The notes beneath the pieces are model-generated. The model searched no databases. It worked only from the letters and a program-made list of their open reading frames with translations, and was not told the origin of the DNA. A stretch of 64,000 nucleotides of DNA, from contig CALTUD010000002.1 of the NCBI GenBank assembly GCA_943912335.1, positions 132,464-196,463 of the forward strand. Reading direction: 5' to 3'. Below, piece after piece: positions 30,120 to 38,756 of this stretch. This stretch comes from an uncultured Acetobacteraceae bacterium (GTDB lineage: Bacteria; Pseudomonadota; Alphaproteobacteria; Acetobacterales; Acetobacteraceae). The translations under genes and the position numbers were made by a program. Position 1 is the stretch's first letter, and each line of letters starts with the position of its first letter.

Positions 30120-30480
30120 TCTCTCGCATCTTGTCGGCGGTGATCTTTCGATCGGAAGTGGTGGCAGTCTGTCGATTGTGGAGGGTAGTGCGGCGACACA
30201 GCAGCGTGTTCTCCGGCGGCTTCTGACAAGCACCGGATCGTACATCTGGCAGCCGGCCTACGGCGCCGGTCTGCCTTCGTTGGTTGGGCAGGTCGCATCG
30301 ACGCAGCAGGTGGCTGCGATCATCAAGACACAGATGATGCTTGAGCCGGCTGTTGCGACGACGCCGGAGCCGAGCGTGCGCGTGCAGCTCGGCGCGTTGG
30401 GCGATATCAGCGCGGCTATCTCCTATTCCGATACCGATACGGGGCTGGTGGAGACCCTGAACCTGACAACAGGGGCCTAA
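30112..30480 (+). CDS. baseplate wedge protein W (gp25-like)
   Basis: 122 residues. The gp25/W family pattern is seen in QQRVLRRLLTSTGSYIWQPAYGAGLPSLVGQ followed by a helix and a C-terminal beta part (SVRVQLGALGDISAAISYSD). W proteins bind sheath start and wedge in contractile systems including T6SS and tailocins. It overlaps the spike gene and is five bases before the J gene. Confidence 0.8.
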   Translation: MADLSHLVGGDLSIGSGGSLSIVEGSAATQQRVLRRLLTSTGSYIWQPAYGAGLPSLVGQVASTQQVAAIIKTQMMLEPAVATTPEPSVRVQLGALGDISAAISYSDTDTGLVETLNLTTGA

Positions 30481-30484
30481 GTAG

Positions 30485-31591
30485 ATGCAGTTATCTTTGC
30501 AGAACTTTTCAAGCCTCGTGAGCAACATGTCGGCATCGGTACAGGGGGCGTCCGCCACCGTTCTGGACGTCACGGTCGGTTCGGTGCTGCGCGCTCTCCT
30601 GGAGGCGTCCGCTTCCGTCGCGCTGTGGTTGCAATATCTAATCCTCCAGGTTCTCTCGATGACCCGTCTGTCGTCGAGCGTCGGACCTGATGCGGATAGT
30701 TGGGTGGGTGATTTCGGGATGGTCCGCCTTCCGGCCGCTGCCTCACAGGGCGTCGTGACGATGTCGTCATTCAATCCGTCCGCGCAGGCGGCGGTGATCA
30801 CCAACGGCATGACGGTCCGGCTGTCTGATGGATCCCAGACCTTTACTGTCGTGAACGGACCTTACGTGCGCGCGATCGGCCAGGCATCGATCGATGTCAC
30901 CGTGCGGGCGTTGTTGCCCGGGGTGGCAGGAAATGTTCAAGCCGGAGCGGTCAATATATTGGGGACCGCCATCTCCGGCATCGATACCGTGTCGAACGCG
31001 TCGGCGTTCGCCGGCGGTGCCGCGGCGGAAACGGATGCGGGCCTGCGCGCGCGATTTGTGAACTACATCAACACCCGCGCTCAGGCGACCGAGCAGGCGA
31101 TTTTGTACGCCGCTCAGGCTGTCGGCCCGAGTATCAGCGTGTCGATCCAGGAAAACCTGACCGCGAGCGGCGCTGTGGATCCCGGCAATATCAACGTCGT
31201 TGCTGATGACGGAAGTGGTTCTCCTCCTGCGTCCGTTCTTGCCGCTGTTGCGGCGGCGATCGACCCGGTTCGCCCTGTTGGAACGACGGTGACGGTGACG
31301 GCGCCATCCGTGATCGATGTCACGGTTGCTGCGACCTTGACTGTGGTCGGTGGAGCCGATCAGGCCGCAACTATCGCAACGGCAGCGACCGCGCTGCAGA
31401 CATTCATCAATTCGCTGTCAGTCGGGCAGATGCTGCCTTTCTCCAGGGCAATCGCGGTTCTGTATGCATCCTCCTCCTCAATCGGCAACGTAACGGGCTT
31501 GACGATGAATGGCGCCACGGCCGATCTGGGGGGACGAAGCGGCACGGTCGTGCGCTGCCAGTCCATCAACTTGTCGGTGTCGTTGTTTTGA
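30485..31591 (+). CDS. baseplate wedge protein J (gp47-like)
   Basis: 368 residues. The baseplate J family is recognised from TVGSVLRALLEASASVALWLQYLILQV at the N terminus, GTAISGIDTVSNASAFAGGAAAETDAGLRARF in the middle, and the VKP-like VPTGRTGS region replaced here by DPVRPVGTTVTVTAPS. It assembles with W and I into the baseplate wedge. The stop overlaps the TTG start of the next gene (TTGA). Confidence 0.85.
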   Translation: MQLSLQNFSSLVSNMSASVQGASATVLDVTVGSVLRALLEASASVALWLQYLILQVLSMTRLSSSVGPDADSWVGDFGMVRLPAAASQGVVTMSSFNPSAQAAVITNGMTVRLSDGSQTFTVVNGPYVRAIGQASIDVTVRALLPGVAGNVQAGAVNILGTAISGIDTVSNASAFAGGAAAETDAGLRARFVNYINTRAQATEQAILYAAQAVGPSISVSIQENLTASGAVDPGNINVVADDGSGSPPASVLAAVAAAIDPVRPVGTTVTVTAPSVIDVTVAATLTVVGGADQAATIATAATALQTFINSLSVGQMLPFSRAIAVLYASSSSIGNVTGLTMNGATADLGGRSGTVVRCQSINLSVSLF

Positions 31592-32859
31592 GCGGGGACG
31601 CCTCTACGGGAACGTCCGTGACCGTCGGCAACATAGCGGACATGGTCGGCAGAATGCGGGCGGTGCTGCCCTTCGCCTGGTTCCCCACCACCGCGCTGGG
31701 GAGCGCGAGCGCGACGCCTGTGCTGGACGCCGTTCTTTCAGGCATGGGCTCAGCATGGGCCTTCTGTTTCCAGCTACTCGACGCGGTGCGGTCGCAGACG
31801 AGGTTGGCCACGGCCTCCGGTAACTTCCTCGATTTGCTGGCTGTCGACTTCTTCGGGCAGACGATCGCCCGGCGTGCTTATGAAGCTGATGATGCATTCA
31901 GGGCCCGTCTGTCATCCAGCCTGCTGCTGCCGAGAGCGACGCGAAGTGCGTTGCTGGAGGCGCTGTTTAGCCTCACCGGTCTGAATGCACGGGTTTTCGA
32001 ACTGCGGCGAAGTGCCGATGCCGGCGGTTATGGAGTAGCCGGTTTCGGCTACGGTTCGAATATGCCGTTCCAATATCTCGTAAGTCTCGATGCGAATGCA
32101 GGGGTGATCCGGCGTGAGAGCGTCGGTAGCTATCTCGACGTTACGGGGCAATTGCGTATCGCGCCCAGACATGCGGCAAGGCCGGTGTACGCAAACGGCA
32201 CATGGACGTCGTTCATGGTCGAGCCTGCGGGATATAATCTTCTGAAGGATAGTGTTGGGTTCTCGGGTTGGTCCGTGCCGTCCGCCGGCGCGATCACGAG
32301 CTGGTCGGTCGAGACCAATCCCGGCATCGCTCTGTGGGCGGGAAGTCCTGTTCTCGAGATGACCGTGTCCACGGCGGGATCCTTTCCCGGCCCCTCGGTC
32401 AAAACGTTTATCGGAGACCAGTCCGTTACCGCTTCCGTTTGGATATGGCTGCCGTCGGGTCACACGCTGACGGAATTCCATCTTCAGTGCGGCGACGCGT
32501 CTGGAACCGGGCACGTATCGGCCGATCTAACCCGGGTCGATCAGTGGCAGCAGCTGGTGACGACGCTTGCGGGCGTCGTCGGCGCGATGCGGACGGTTAC
32601 GACCTGGTTGGTCGGCACGAGCTCGGGGACAACCAGCAACAAGATCCTCACCCAGTGCTGGCAGCTCGAACCGGGCACCGTGGCGACCAGTTTCATCCCA
32701 TCTGAGGGACAGATCGGTGTGCGCGACAAGGATCGGGTCGTCGGTGATACCAGCGTCAATAACCCAACCATCTTGCTGCGTGACGATATTCAAGAGGTGA
32801 TCGGGCAGACTGTTCCGGCTGGCAGTATCGCCTGGCTGAATATTCAGCTTCGTCAGTAG
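31588..32859 (+). CDS. baseplate protein I-like with C-terminal carbohydrate-binding-like module
   Basis: 423 residues from a TTG start. The first 190 residues (DLLAVDFFGQTIARRAYEADDAFRARLSSSLLLPRATRSALLEALFSLTG) follow the P2 gpI / Mu gp48 tail protein pattern. From about residue 205 a beta-sandwich-like module begins (YNLLKDSVGFSGWSV, VTASVWIWLPSGHTL, DQWQQLVTTLAG, CWQLEPGTVATSF), which resembles carbohydrate-binding modules of phage fibres. Its end (IPAGSIAWLNIQ-like) may join the fibre. Host-surface binding by this module is inferred. Confidence 0.65.
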   Translation: MSGDASTGTSVTVGNIADMVGRMRAVLPFAWFPTTALGSASATPVLDAVLSGMGSAWAFCFQLLDAVRSQTRLATASGNFLDLLAVDFFGQTIARRAYEADDAFRARLSSSLLLPRATRSALLEALFSLTGLNARVFELRRSADAGGYGVAGFGYGSNMPFQYLVSLDANAGVIRRESVGSYLDVTGQLRIAPRHAARPVYANGTWTSFMVEPAGYNLLKDSVGFSGWSVPSAGAITSWSVETNPGIALWAGSPVLEMTVSTAGSFPGPSVKTFIGDQSVTASVWIWLPSGHTLTEFHLQCGDASGTGHVSADLTRVDQWQQLVTTLAGVVGAMRTVTTWLVGTSSGTTSNKILTQCWQLEPGTVATSFIPSEGQIGVRDKDRVVGDTSVNNPTILLRDDIQEVIGQTVPAGSIAWLNIQLRQ

Positions 32860-32919
32860 CTGACTGGTTCTTAAAAAACGATCGTCGCAGACATAAATCC
32901 AAAATAATGGAGCGTGCGC

Positions 32920-34203
32920 TTGGACCGACAAATCGTGTATGCCGGTGCGATACCGCTCGATACCGATCATCTCCTGCAGAGCCGGTCCACCATGGTGGCG
33001 CTCGGTTATCTCGCGAAGTTCGTGCTGGGTGATGGACAATCCTTCGCGGACGGACTCGCCTGTTCGCCGACCGGGGCGCTTTCGGTGTCGGTCGGTCCCG
33101 GAAGTCTGACCAGCCCGGGAATCGTGGACTCCCAGCCGTTCGGCTCGCTGCCTGTGGATGGCGATCCACTGGTCAAAATCGGAATCAACACGACGGCGAC
33201 GGTACTCGGCGTTCCGGGCAGCGGGCAGTTCGTCGTGTCGGCACAGATGTCGGAGCAGCAGAGCGGCAGCGCCGCGACTCTGTACTACAACGCGGCGAAT
33301 CCCGCACAGACGTTGATCGGCCCTCAGGGTAACGGGCAGCTTCAGGCGAGCGTGATGCAGCAGCGCGTCGGCTTGCAGTTGACCGCCGCAAATGCGGTAC
33401 CGAATGGTGCAGTCGCGCTTTACACGGTGAATGTGCCTGCCGGGTCGACGGTTGTCACATCGTCGATGATCGGCGTCGCTGCTGGCGCGCCATTCCTCGG
33501 GGTGAAGCTGCCTGGCGCGGCACCGTTGATGTCGCCCGCATTCCAGGGCGTTCCGACCGCTCCCACCACGACACCCGGTGATTCATCTAGCGCGCTTGCA
33601 ACAACCCAGTTCGTCGCTGCCGCCTGTCAGCGAAACCGAGCGGCTTGGGGAACTGCCGGCAACTACAGCTGGACCTGCCCAACGGGCGTGAGCCGTGTTC
33701 TTGCCAAGCTCTGGGGTGCGGGCGGTGGTGGCGGCGCTGCAGGCGGCGGGAATGCCGGCGGCGGCGGCGGCGGCGGCGGCTATGTCGAAGTGCTTCTCAA
33801 TGTGCAACCGGGAACAACTTATGCCGTGCAGGTCGCGTCGAGTACGTCCGGCACGGGCGCATCCCAGTTCGACAGCCTCGCCACCGTCAGCATGGGTCAA
33901 GCTGGAGCGAACGGAAACGGCTCGTCACCAGGCGGCGGCGGCGGTGCCGGAACGTCGTCCGCAACAAACGCGAATATCGTCGGAGCCGTTGGCGTCACCG
34001 CCGGCGCGCCGGGTTTCGCAGTGGGCAGCACTGCTGTTGGTGGAGCGGGTGGGGCCTGTTTCGGTGCGTCTGGAGGGCAGGCAGCTTTCGGTCGGGCGAT
34101 CGGAAACGATGGCGTCTGGCCCGGTGGCGGTGGAAGTGGGGGATCGACTGGCAATGGCGGGCGCGGAGCCGACGGCCTCGTCGTGATCGAGTGGCTCGGC
34201 TGA
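32920..34203 (+). CDS. tail fibre with glycine-rich adhesin-like tip
   Basis: 427 residues from a TTG at 32920, chosen because GGAG is seven bases upstream; a GTG at 32914 would leave only one base. The N terminus DRQIVYAGAIPLDTDHLL attaches to the baseplate in related phages. The middle has TAPTTTPGDSSSALATTQFVA, a fibre repeat motif. The C-terminal 190 residues are dominated by Gly runs, including eight consecutive GGC codons (33757-33780), and end GADGLVVIEWLG, as in polyglycine-rich fibre tips. No fibre assembly chaperone follows. Confidence 0.75.
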   Translation: MDRQIVYAGAIPLDTDHLLQSRSTMVALGYLAKFVLGDGQSFADGLACSPTGALSVSVGPGSLTSPGIVDSQPFGSLPVDGDPLVKIGINTTATVLGVPGSGQFVVSAQMSEQQSGSAATLYYNAANPAQTLIGPQGNGQLQASVMQQRVGLQLTAANAVPNGAVALYTVNVPAGSTVVTSSMIGVAAGAPFLGVKLPGAAPLMSPAFQGVPTAPTTTPGDSSSALATTQFVAAACQRNRAAWGTAGNYSWTCPTGVSRVLAKLWGAGGGGGAAGGGNAGGGGGGGGYVEVLLNVQPGTTYAVQVASSTSGTGASQFDSLATVSMGQAGANGNGSSPGGGGGAGTSSATNANIVGAVGVTAGAPGFAVGSTAVGGAGGACFGASGGQAAFGRAIGNDGVWPGGGGSGGSTGNGGRGADGLVVIEWLG

Positions 34204-34212
34204 TGTCTGCAG

Positions 34213-34956
34213 TTAAGGGGTTGGGCTGAAGCGAGAGAGCGGCGCCCCGGTGAAATCGGATGGGCCGGTGTGCGTCAGCCGAATCCCGGCGTCGAGCCAG
34301 ATTTCACCGCCGAGCTGTCGCCAACGGGCGCAGAAGACGAAATCCTCGCTGCGATAGCATCCGCTTTCCACGTCGATCTGGCAGTCGAACAAGGCATGAT
34401 TGGCGACCGGTTCTGCGGGGCCGCTGCGATAGGCATCGACGACCCTGTACTGCGTTTCGGGATACGCACTCGTCATACGTTCGAGCGCTTGTCGCTGGAT
34501 CAGCATGAATCCAGTGCCGGCAAAATCAGCGGAAACCAGGTCGCCGTCGTGACGCCGGGGATTTGTCGGCGACCCGACATAATGCAGGCCGGCCGTCTCG
34601 ATCGTCTCGCCGGCCTCGAGCCGTTCCCGGAATGCGCGATCCCAGTAGAAGCTTTTGAGCGGATACATTCCCGCCACGACAGGCTTCCCGGCCTGAACCA
34701 GTCGCAGCACATCCTCCGGTTTGAAGCTGATATCACTGTCGACGAACAGCAGATGTGTCGCCGTCTTGTGGTGAAGGAACTGACCCACGAGCGTGTTTCG
34801 CGCTCTGGTGATGAGTGCGTCCTGTCCGAGCATGGCAAGACTCAGGTCCAGCCCCAGCGCTGGAGCTGCAGCCATCAGGCCAACCACCGACTGCATGTAT
34901 CCCTGGGTGACCAAGCCGCCAAAGCACGGCGTGGCGATGAAGATATGGGGGCGCAT
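34213..34956 (-). CDS. GT-A-fold glycosyltransferase-like protein (phage-associated)
   Basis: 247 residues, opposite to the structural genes and converging with the fibre gene. The GT-A pattern is visible: IFIATPCFGG at the start, then ITRARNTLVGQFL, and HLLFVDSDISF with the DxD nucleotide-sugar and metal site, followed by VSADFAGTGFMLIQRQALE and a late DFVFCARWRQLGGEIWLD. Phage-borne enzymes of this type may modify host surface glycans or virion parts. As an antisense late-end gene it resembles a lysogenic conversion (moron) gene. The substrate is unknown. Confidence 0.75.
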   Translation of the reverse strand: MRPHIFIATPCFGGLVTQGYMQSVVGLMAAAPALGLDLSLAMLGQDALITRARNTLVGQFLHHKTATHLLFVDSDISFKPEDVLRLVQAGKPVVAGMYPLKSFYWDRAFRERLEAGETIETAGLHYVGSPTNPRRHDGDLVSADFAGTGFMLIQRQALERMTSAYPETQYRVVDAYRSGPAEPVANHALFDCQIDVESGCYRSEDFVFCARWRQLGGEIWLDAGIRLTHTGPSDFTGAPLSRFSPTP

Positions 34957-35092
34957 CGATCCTCCTGCTGCGAGGCAGGATAGTGAGAAAGTCTTTAGGA
35001 AAGGCTAAGAGATCGTCGCGAGGCTGTGACGAGCGCCTCGTCCGCGTCTTCAGAAGCGGAATGGGCAAGGTGGAGATGTGTGTGTGACGTGT

Positions 35093-35608
35093 ATGGACGA
35101 CGACGATGAGGTACCAGTTCCCGGCCGCTTATCCGGTATCAATCAGTATGTGACGCGGAATGGTCTCGCCCGTATGGAAGCGGAGCTTCGGCAGCTTCTA
35201 AGGCTTGAGCGTCCAAGTGTCGTCGAGATCGTTTCTTGGGCCGCCGGAAACGGGGACCGATCCGAGAACGGGGATTATCTCTATGGCAAGAAGCGCTTGC
35301 GGGAGATCGACCGGCGGATACGCTTTCTCGAGAAGCGTATCGACAAGGCGTTGGTGGTTGATCCGGCCGCCCAGCCGCATCGCGACCGGGTGTTTTTCGG
35401 TGCCATGGTGACGTTTCTCGATGAGGAGGATGAGAGCCGGACGGTGACGATCGTCGGAGTCGACGAGGCAGATATGGAGCGGGGCGAAATCAGCCTGGCG
35501 TCCCCTGTCGCGCGAGCGCTGCTCGGTGCGCGGATCGGTGACGAGGTGGTTCTGCGTATGCCGGGCAGAACCAGTCTGCTGGAGGTGACGGCGATCGTTT
35601 ATCCGTGA
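35093..35608 (+). CDS. greB: transcription elongation factor GreB-type
   Basis: 171 residues from the ATG at 35093; a GTG at 35078 is possible. Gre factors enter the secondary channel of RNA polymerase and stimulate transcript cleavage. The coiled-coil tip carries the acidic pair in NGDRSENGDYLYGKKRLREID, the GreB-type signature, followed by RRIRFLEKRID and a C-terminal FKBP-like domain ending with SPVARALLGARIGDEVVLRMPG. It is the first recognised host gene after the phage-like block. The S9 peptidase starts twelve bases after its stop. Confidence 0.9.
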   Translation: MDDDDEVPVPGRLSGINQYVTRNGLARMEAELRQLLRLERPSVVEIVSWAAGNGDRSENGDYLYGKKRLREIDRRIRFLEKRIDKALVVDPAAQPHRDRVFFGAMVTFLDEEDESRTVTIVGVDEADMERGEISLASPVARALLGARIGDEVVLRMPGRTSLLEVTAIVYP

Positions 35609-35619
35609 CAAGATGGGGC

Positions 35620-37704
35620 ATGATTGATCGTGCTTTTCGTGTCGCCCTGACGGTGGGCGGCATCGTTGCTGCTTTCGGCGCTCCGGCGTCGGCGCGCCCA
35701 TTCACTATGGGCGATCTGGTTTCTCTGGACAGGTTGTCCGAACCGGCTGTTTCCCCGGACGGCAAGAGCGTCGTGTTTTCCGTGCGCACGGTGATGCTCG
35801 CGAAAAACAAGACGGAGCACCGTCTCGAGGTGATGCGTCTGACACCGGGTGCCGTTGCGACCGATGTTCCCGGCGCGGTGGGTGGGATATCGCAGCCCGT
35901 CTGGAGTATCGACGGGCGGTCCGTCCTGGCGATTTCGGACCGGTCGGGAACGTCGCAAGTTTGGCGCTTTCCGGTTGCCGGCGGCGATCCGGTCAGGATT
36001 TCCAACATGCCGTCCGACGTAGGCAGCTTTCGGTTGTCTGCCGATGGCCGGCATCTTGTTCTGTCGATGGCGGTTCGCCCAGGGGACGGGCCAAAACCAG
36101 GCGCAGATGGCGAGACAGTCGCCTCGCATATGAGCGGCCGGGTTTACGATCGGATGTTCGTCCGTCACTGGGACCGATGGGACGATGGTACGCGATCGCA
36201 CCTCTTCGGTGTGACGCTCGATACGAACGGCGTCGCCCAGGGCGAGCCGGTCGATCTGATGCAGGGGATGGATGGCGACACCCCCTCGAAGCCTTTCGGC
36301 GATAATGCCGACTACGCCATTTCCCCCGACAACAAGACGGTGTTCTTCTCGGTGCGCCTTGCAGGTCGCAGCGAGCCCTGGAGCACCAATTTCGATATCT
36401 ATCGTGTTCCGATTGATGGTCGCGGTGCCGCGCAGGATCTGACTGGTGCGAACCCGGCCTGGGATGCCGGTCCGGTGCCTTCGCCCGATGGCCGGGTCCT
36501 GGCGTATCGCGCGATGAAGCGGGCCGGGTTCGAAGCCGATCGTTTCGGTGTTCGTCTCCTCGATCTGGCGACTGGTCAGAGCCGCGAGATCGATCCTGGC
36601 TGGGATCGGTCCGCGCAGAGTCTGCTCTGGTCGCGAGACGGGAAACGTTTGTTCGTGACAGCTGAAGAAGATGGTCAATCCAAGGTGTTCGCCATGGACG
36701 TGGCGGATGGCGCGGTGACGCCGCTCACGCAGGACGGTCACGTCACGGTTGTGGAACCCGCCGGAGATGAGCTCGTCTTGCTACGTGATTCGCTGCAGAG
36801 CCCGGCAGAGCTCTGGACAGTGCCGCAAGCGGGCGGCCCTGCGCGGCAAGTGACCCATGTGGGCGAAAAACAGCTCGAAACCGTACAGCTCTCACCGGCC
36901 GAGCGTTTCGCGTTTGCGGGCTGGAACGGCGAAACGGTTCATGGCTACGTCGTGAAACCGTATGGCTATCGGACCGGCAAGACCTATCCGGTGGTGATGC
37001 TGATCCATGGCGGTCCGCAGGGCTCGTTCGGCAATGACTGGTCGTATCGCTGGAACCCGCAATTCTATGCCGGTCTCGGTTACGCCGCCGTGATGATCGA
37101 TTTCCACGGTTCCACCGGCTACGGCCAGGCCTTCACCGATTCGATCTCGGGACATTGGGGAGATCGCCCGCTGGAGGATCTGCAGAAGGGTTGGACGTAC
37201 GTCCTGTCACACTATCCCTTCATCGACGGAAACCGTGCCTGCGCGCTGGGCGCCTCCTATGGCGGGTTCATGGTCAACTGGATCGCCGGCAACTGGCAGG
37301 CACCCTGGAAATGCCTCGTGACCCATGACGGCGTGTTCGACGACCGCATGATGGGGTTCGCGACGGACGAGCTTTGGTTCTCTGAGTGGGAGCATGGCGG
37401 TCCGGACCATACGCCATGGCAGGATCCTGCCGCCTATGAGCGCTTCAACCCGGCCGCGCATGTCGCGTCATGGCGTGTTCCCCAACTGATCATTCACGGC
37501 GAGCGCGATTATCGCATCCCGGTCGAGCAAGGGCTTGGCGCCTTCGATGCTCTGCAACGGCGTGGTATCGAGAGCCGCCTGCTCGTGTTCCCGGACGAGA
37601 ATCACTGGGTTCTGAAACCCGCGAACTCCCTGCAATGGCATCAGATCGTGGCGGCATGGCTGAAAGCCCATATCGGGCCACGAGCCGGCGACAGGGCGGA
37701 ATAA
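35620..37704 (+). CDS. exported S9 family serine peptidase (prolyl oligopeptidase/dipeptidyl peptidase-like)
   Basis: 694 residues from the ATG at 35620, which gives a signal peptide (about 1-25, ending FGAPASA). A WD40/Tolb-like beta-propeller occupies residues 30-400 (repeated SPDGKSV-type blades), followed by an alpha/beta hydrolase. The catalytic residues are the Ser in LGASYGGFM, the Asp in GERDYRIPVEQG and the His in DENHWVLKPAN. The family cleaves short peptides, often after Pro or acyl-blocked residues, here probably in the periplasm. It lies close behind greB, and gshB follows after four bases, so the three may share a transcript. Confidence 0.88.
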   Translation: MIDRAFRVALTVGGIVAAFGAPASARPFTMGDLVSLDRLSEPAVSPDGKSVVFSVRTVMLAKNKTEHRLEVMRLTPGAVATDVPGAVGGISQPVWSIDGRSVLAISDRSGTSQVWRFPVAGGDPVRISNMPSDVGSFRLSADGRHLVLSMAVRPGDGPKPGADGETVASHMSGRVYDRMFVRHWDRWDDGTRSHLFGVTLDTNGVAQGEPVDLMQGMDGDTPSKPFGDNADYAISPDNKTVFFSVRLAGRSEPWSTNFDIYRVPIDGRGAAQDLTGANPAWDAGPVPSPDGRVLAYRAMKRAGFEADRFGVRLLDLATGQSREIDPGWDRSAQSLLWSRDGKRLFVTAEEDGQSKVFAMDVADGAVTPLTQDGHVTVVEPAGDELVLLRDSLQSPAELWTVPQAGGPARQVTHVGEKQLETVQLSPAERFAFAGWNGETVHGYVVKPYGYRTGKTYPVVMLIHGGPQGSFGNDWSYRWNPQFYAGLGYAAVMIDFHGSTGYGQAFTDSISGHWGDRPLEDLQKGWTYVLSHYPFIDGNRACALGASYGGFMVNWIAGNWQAPWKCLVTHDGVFDDRMMGFATDELWFSEWEHGGPDHTPWQDPAAYERFNPAAHVASWRVPQLIIHGERDYRIPVEQGLGAFDALQRRGIESRLLVFPDENHWVLKPANSLQWHQIVAAWLKAHIGPRAGDRAE

Positions 37705-37708
37705 CCGG

Positions 37709-38710
37709 ATGACCCATACCTTGAAAGTCGCGGTCCAGATGGACCCGATCCAGCATATCGATATCAATGGCGATAGCACTTTCGCTTTGATGCTGGAGGC
37801 ACAAGCGCGTGGACACGAGCTTTCGGTCTACGACGTCCGCAGTCTGAGTTTGAGGGAGGGGCGCGTATCCGATCGCGCTCCGCGGGCGGACCGGCTGACC
37901 GCTCGGATGCGCCCGGTGAGCGTGCAGCGTGTGAGCGGCGGGCATGCCACGCTGGGCGAAGAAAGCGTGGTCGATGTCTCGACCATGGATGTGGTGCTGA
38001 TGCGGCAGGATCCGCCGTTCGATATGGCCTATATCACCGCCACACATCTGCTGGAGCATGTGCACGATCCGGACGGCAGCGGCACGCTGGTGGTGAACGA
38101 TCCCCGCTCCGTACGCGACGCGCCCGAAAAGCTCTTGGTCACGCATTTCCCGGACCTGATGCCGCCGACCCTGATCACTTGGGACGTGCAGGCAATTCGC
38201 GATTTCCGTGCCGAGCACCAGGACATCATTGTCAAGCCGCTCTTCGGCAATGGTGGGGCAGGGGTGTTCCGCATCCGCCCGGACGACGAGAATCTCGCCT
38301 CCCTCCTTGAGATGTTCTTCTCCCAGTCTCGCGAGCCTTTGATGGTACAGCGCTACGAGAAGGCGGTCCGGCAGGGCGACAAGCGGATCATCCTGGCCGA
38401 CGGGCACCCGATCGGTGCGGTGAACCGGGTTCCGGCCGAGGGTGAAGCCCGTTCCAACATGCACGTCGGTGGCAAGCCGGTCCGGTCCGCCCTGACGCCG
38501 CGCGAGGAGGATATCTGCCGGCGGATCGGTCCGATGCTGCGTGAACGTGGGCTGATTTTCGTCGGGATCGACGTGATCGGCGACTGGCTGACGGAGATCA
38601 ACGTGACCTCTCCGACCGGATTGCAGGAGATCGATCGGTTTGAAGGGATCAACAGCGCGGGTCTGATCTGGGATCGTATTGAGGAACGCCTGGCCGCGCG
38701 TAGGCGATAG
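37709..38710 (+). CDS. gshB: glutathione synthetase
   Basis: 333 residues. GshB joins gamma-glutamylcysteine and glycine with ATP. ATP-grasp features are clear: KVAVQMDPIQHIDINGDSTFALM at the N terminus, MRQDPPFDMAYITATHLLE, DIIVKPLFGNGGAGVFRI for ATP binding, and FVGIDVIGDWLTEINVTSPTGLQEI for metal binding. Length is normal. No gshA is in the window. A hairpin follows at 38720-38747. Confidence 0.96.
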   Translation: MTHTLKVAVQMDPIQHIDINGDSTFALMLEAQARGHELSVYDVRSLSLREGRVSDRAPRADRLTARMRPVSVQRVSGGHATLGEESVVDVSTMDVVLMRQDPPFDMAYITATHLLEHVHDPDGSGTLVVNDPRSVRDAPEKLLVTHFPDLMPPTLITWDVQAIRDFRAEHQDIIVKPLFGNGGAGVFRIRPDDENLASLLEMFFSQSREPLMVQRYEKAVRQGDKRIILADGHPIGAVNRVPAEGEARSNMHVGGKPVRSALTPREEDICRRIGPMLRERGLIFVGIDVIGDWLTEINVTSPTGLQEIDRFEGINSAGLIWDRIEERLAARRR

Positions 38711-38719
38711 CGAGTTAAG

Positions 38720-38747
38720 GGTTCGGCGGGGTCGCCCCTGCCGAACC
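38720..38747. terminator. hairpin between converging gshB and small membrane protein gene
   Basis: GGTTCGGC (38720-38727) pairs with GCCGAACC (38740-38747), with additional GGG/CCC pairing in the loop. There is no T-tract on either side, so it is at most a weak bidirectional terminator. Confidence 0.4.
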
Positions 38748-38756
38748 AACATCGCG

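Larger units (their letters stand above)
12410..34956. mobile_element. late-module-only contractile-tail phage element (defective/domesticated prophage)
   Basis: About 22.5 kb with the gene order of a contractile-tailed phage: regulators, terminases, portal, scaffold, capsid, neck, sheath, tube, frameshifted chaperones, tape measure, GpU/X/D/V/W/J/I-type baseplate genes, fibre, and a glycosyltransferase. The tail order matches the Mu and P2 tail plan. I find no integrase, transposase, replication, repressor, holin, endolysin or spanin gene, and no flanking direct repeats. All structural genes look intact. Boundaries are set by gene content: tRNA-Ser side on the left and greB on the right. Confidence 0.75.

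Noticed and set aside
23789..34203. R-type tailocin or type VI-like contractile injection system
   Set aside because: The sheath and baseplate alone would fit, but terminase, portal, scaffold and capsid genes are present in the same operon-like series.
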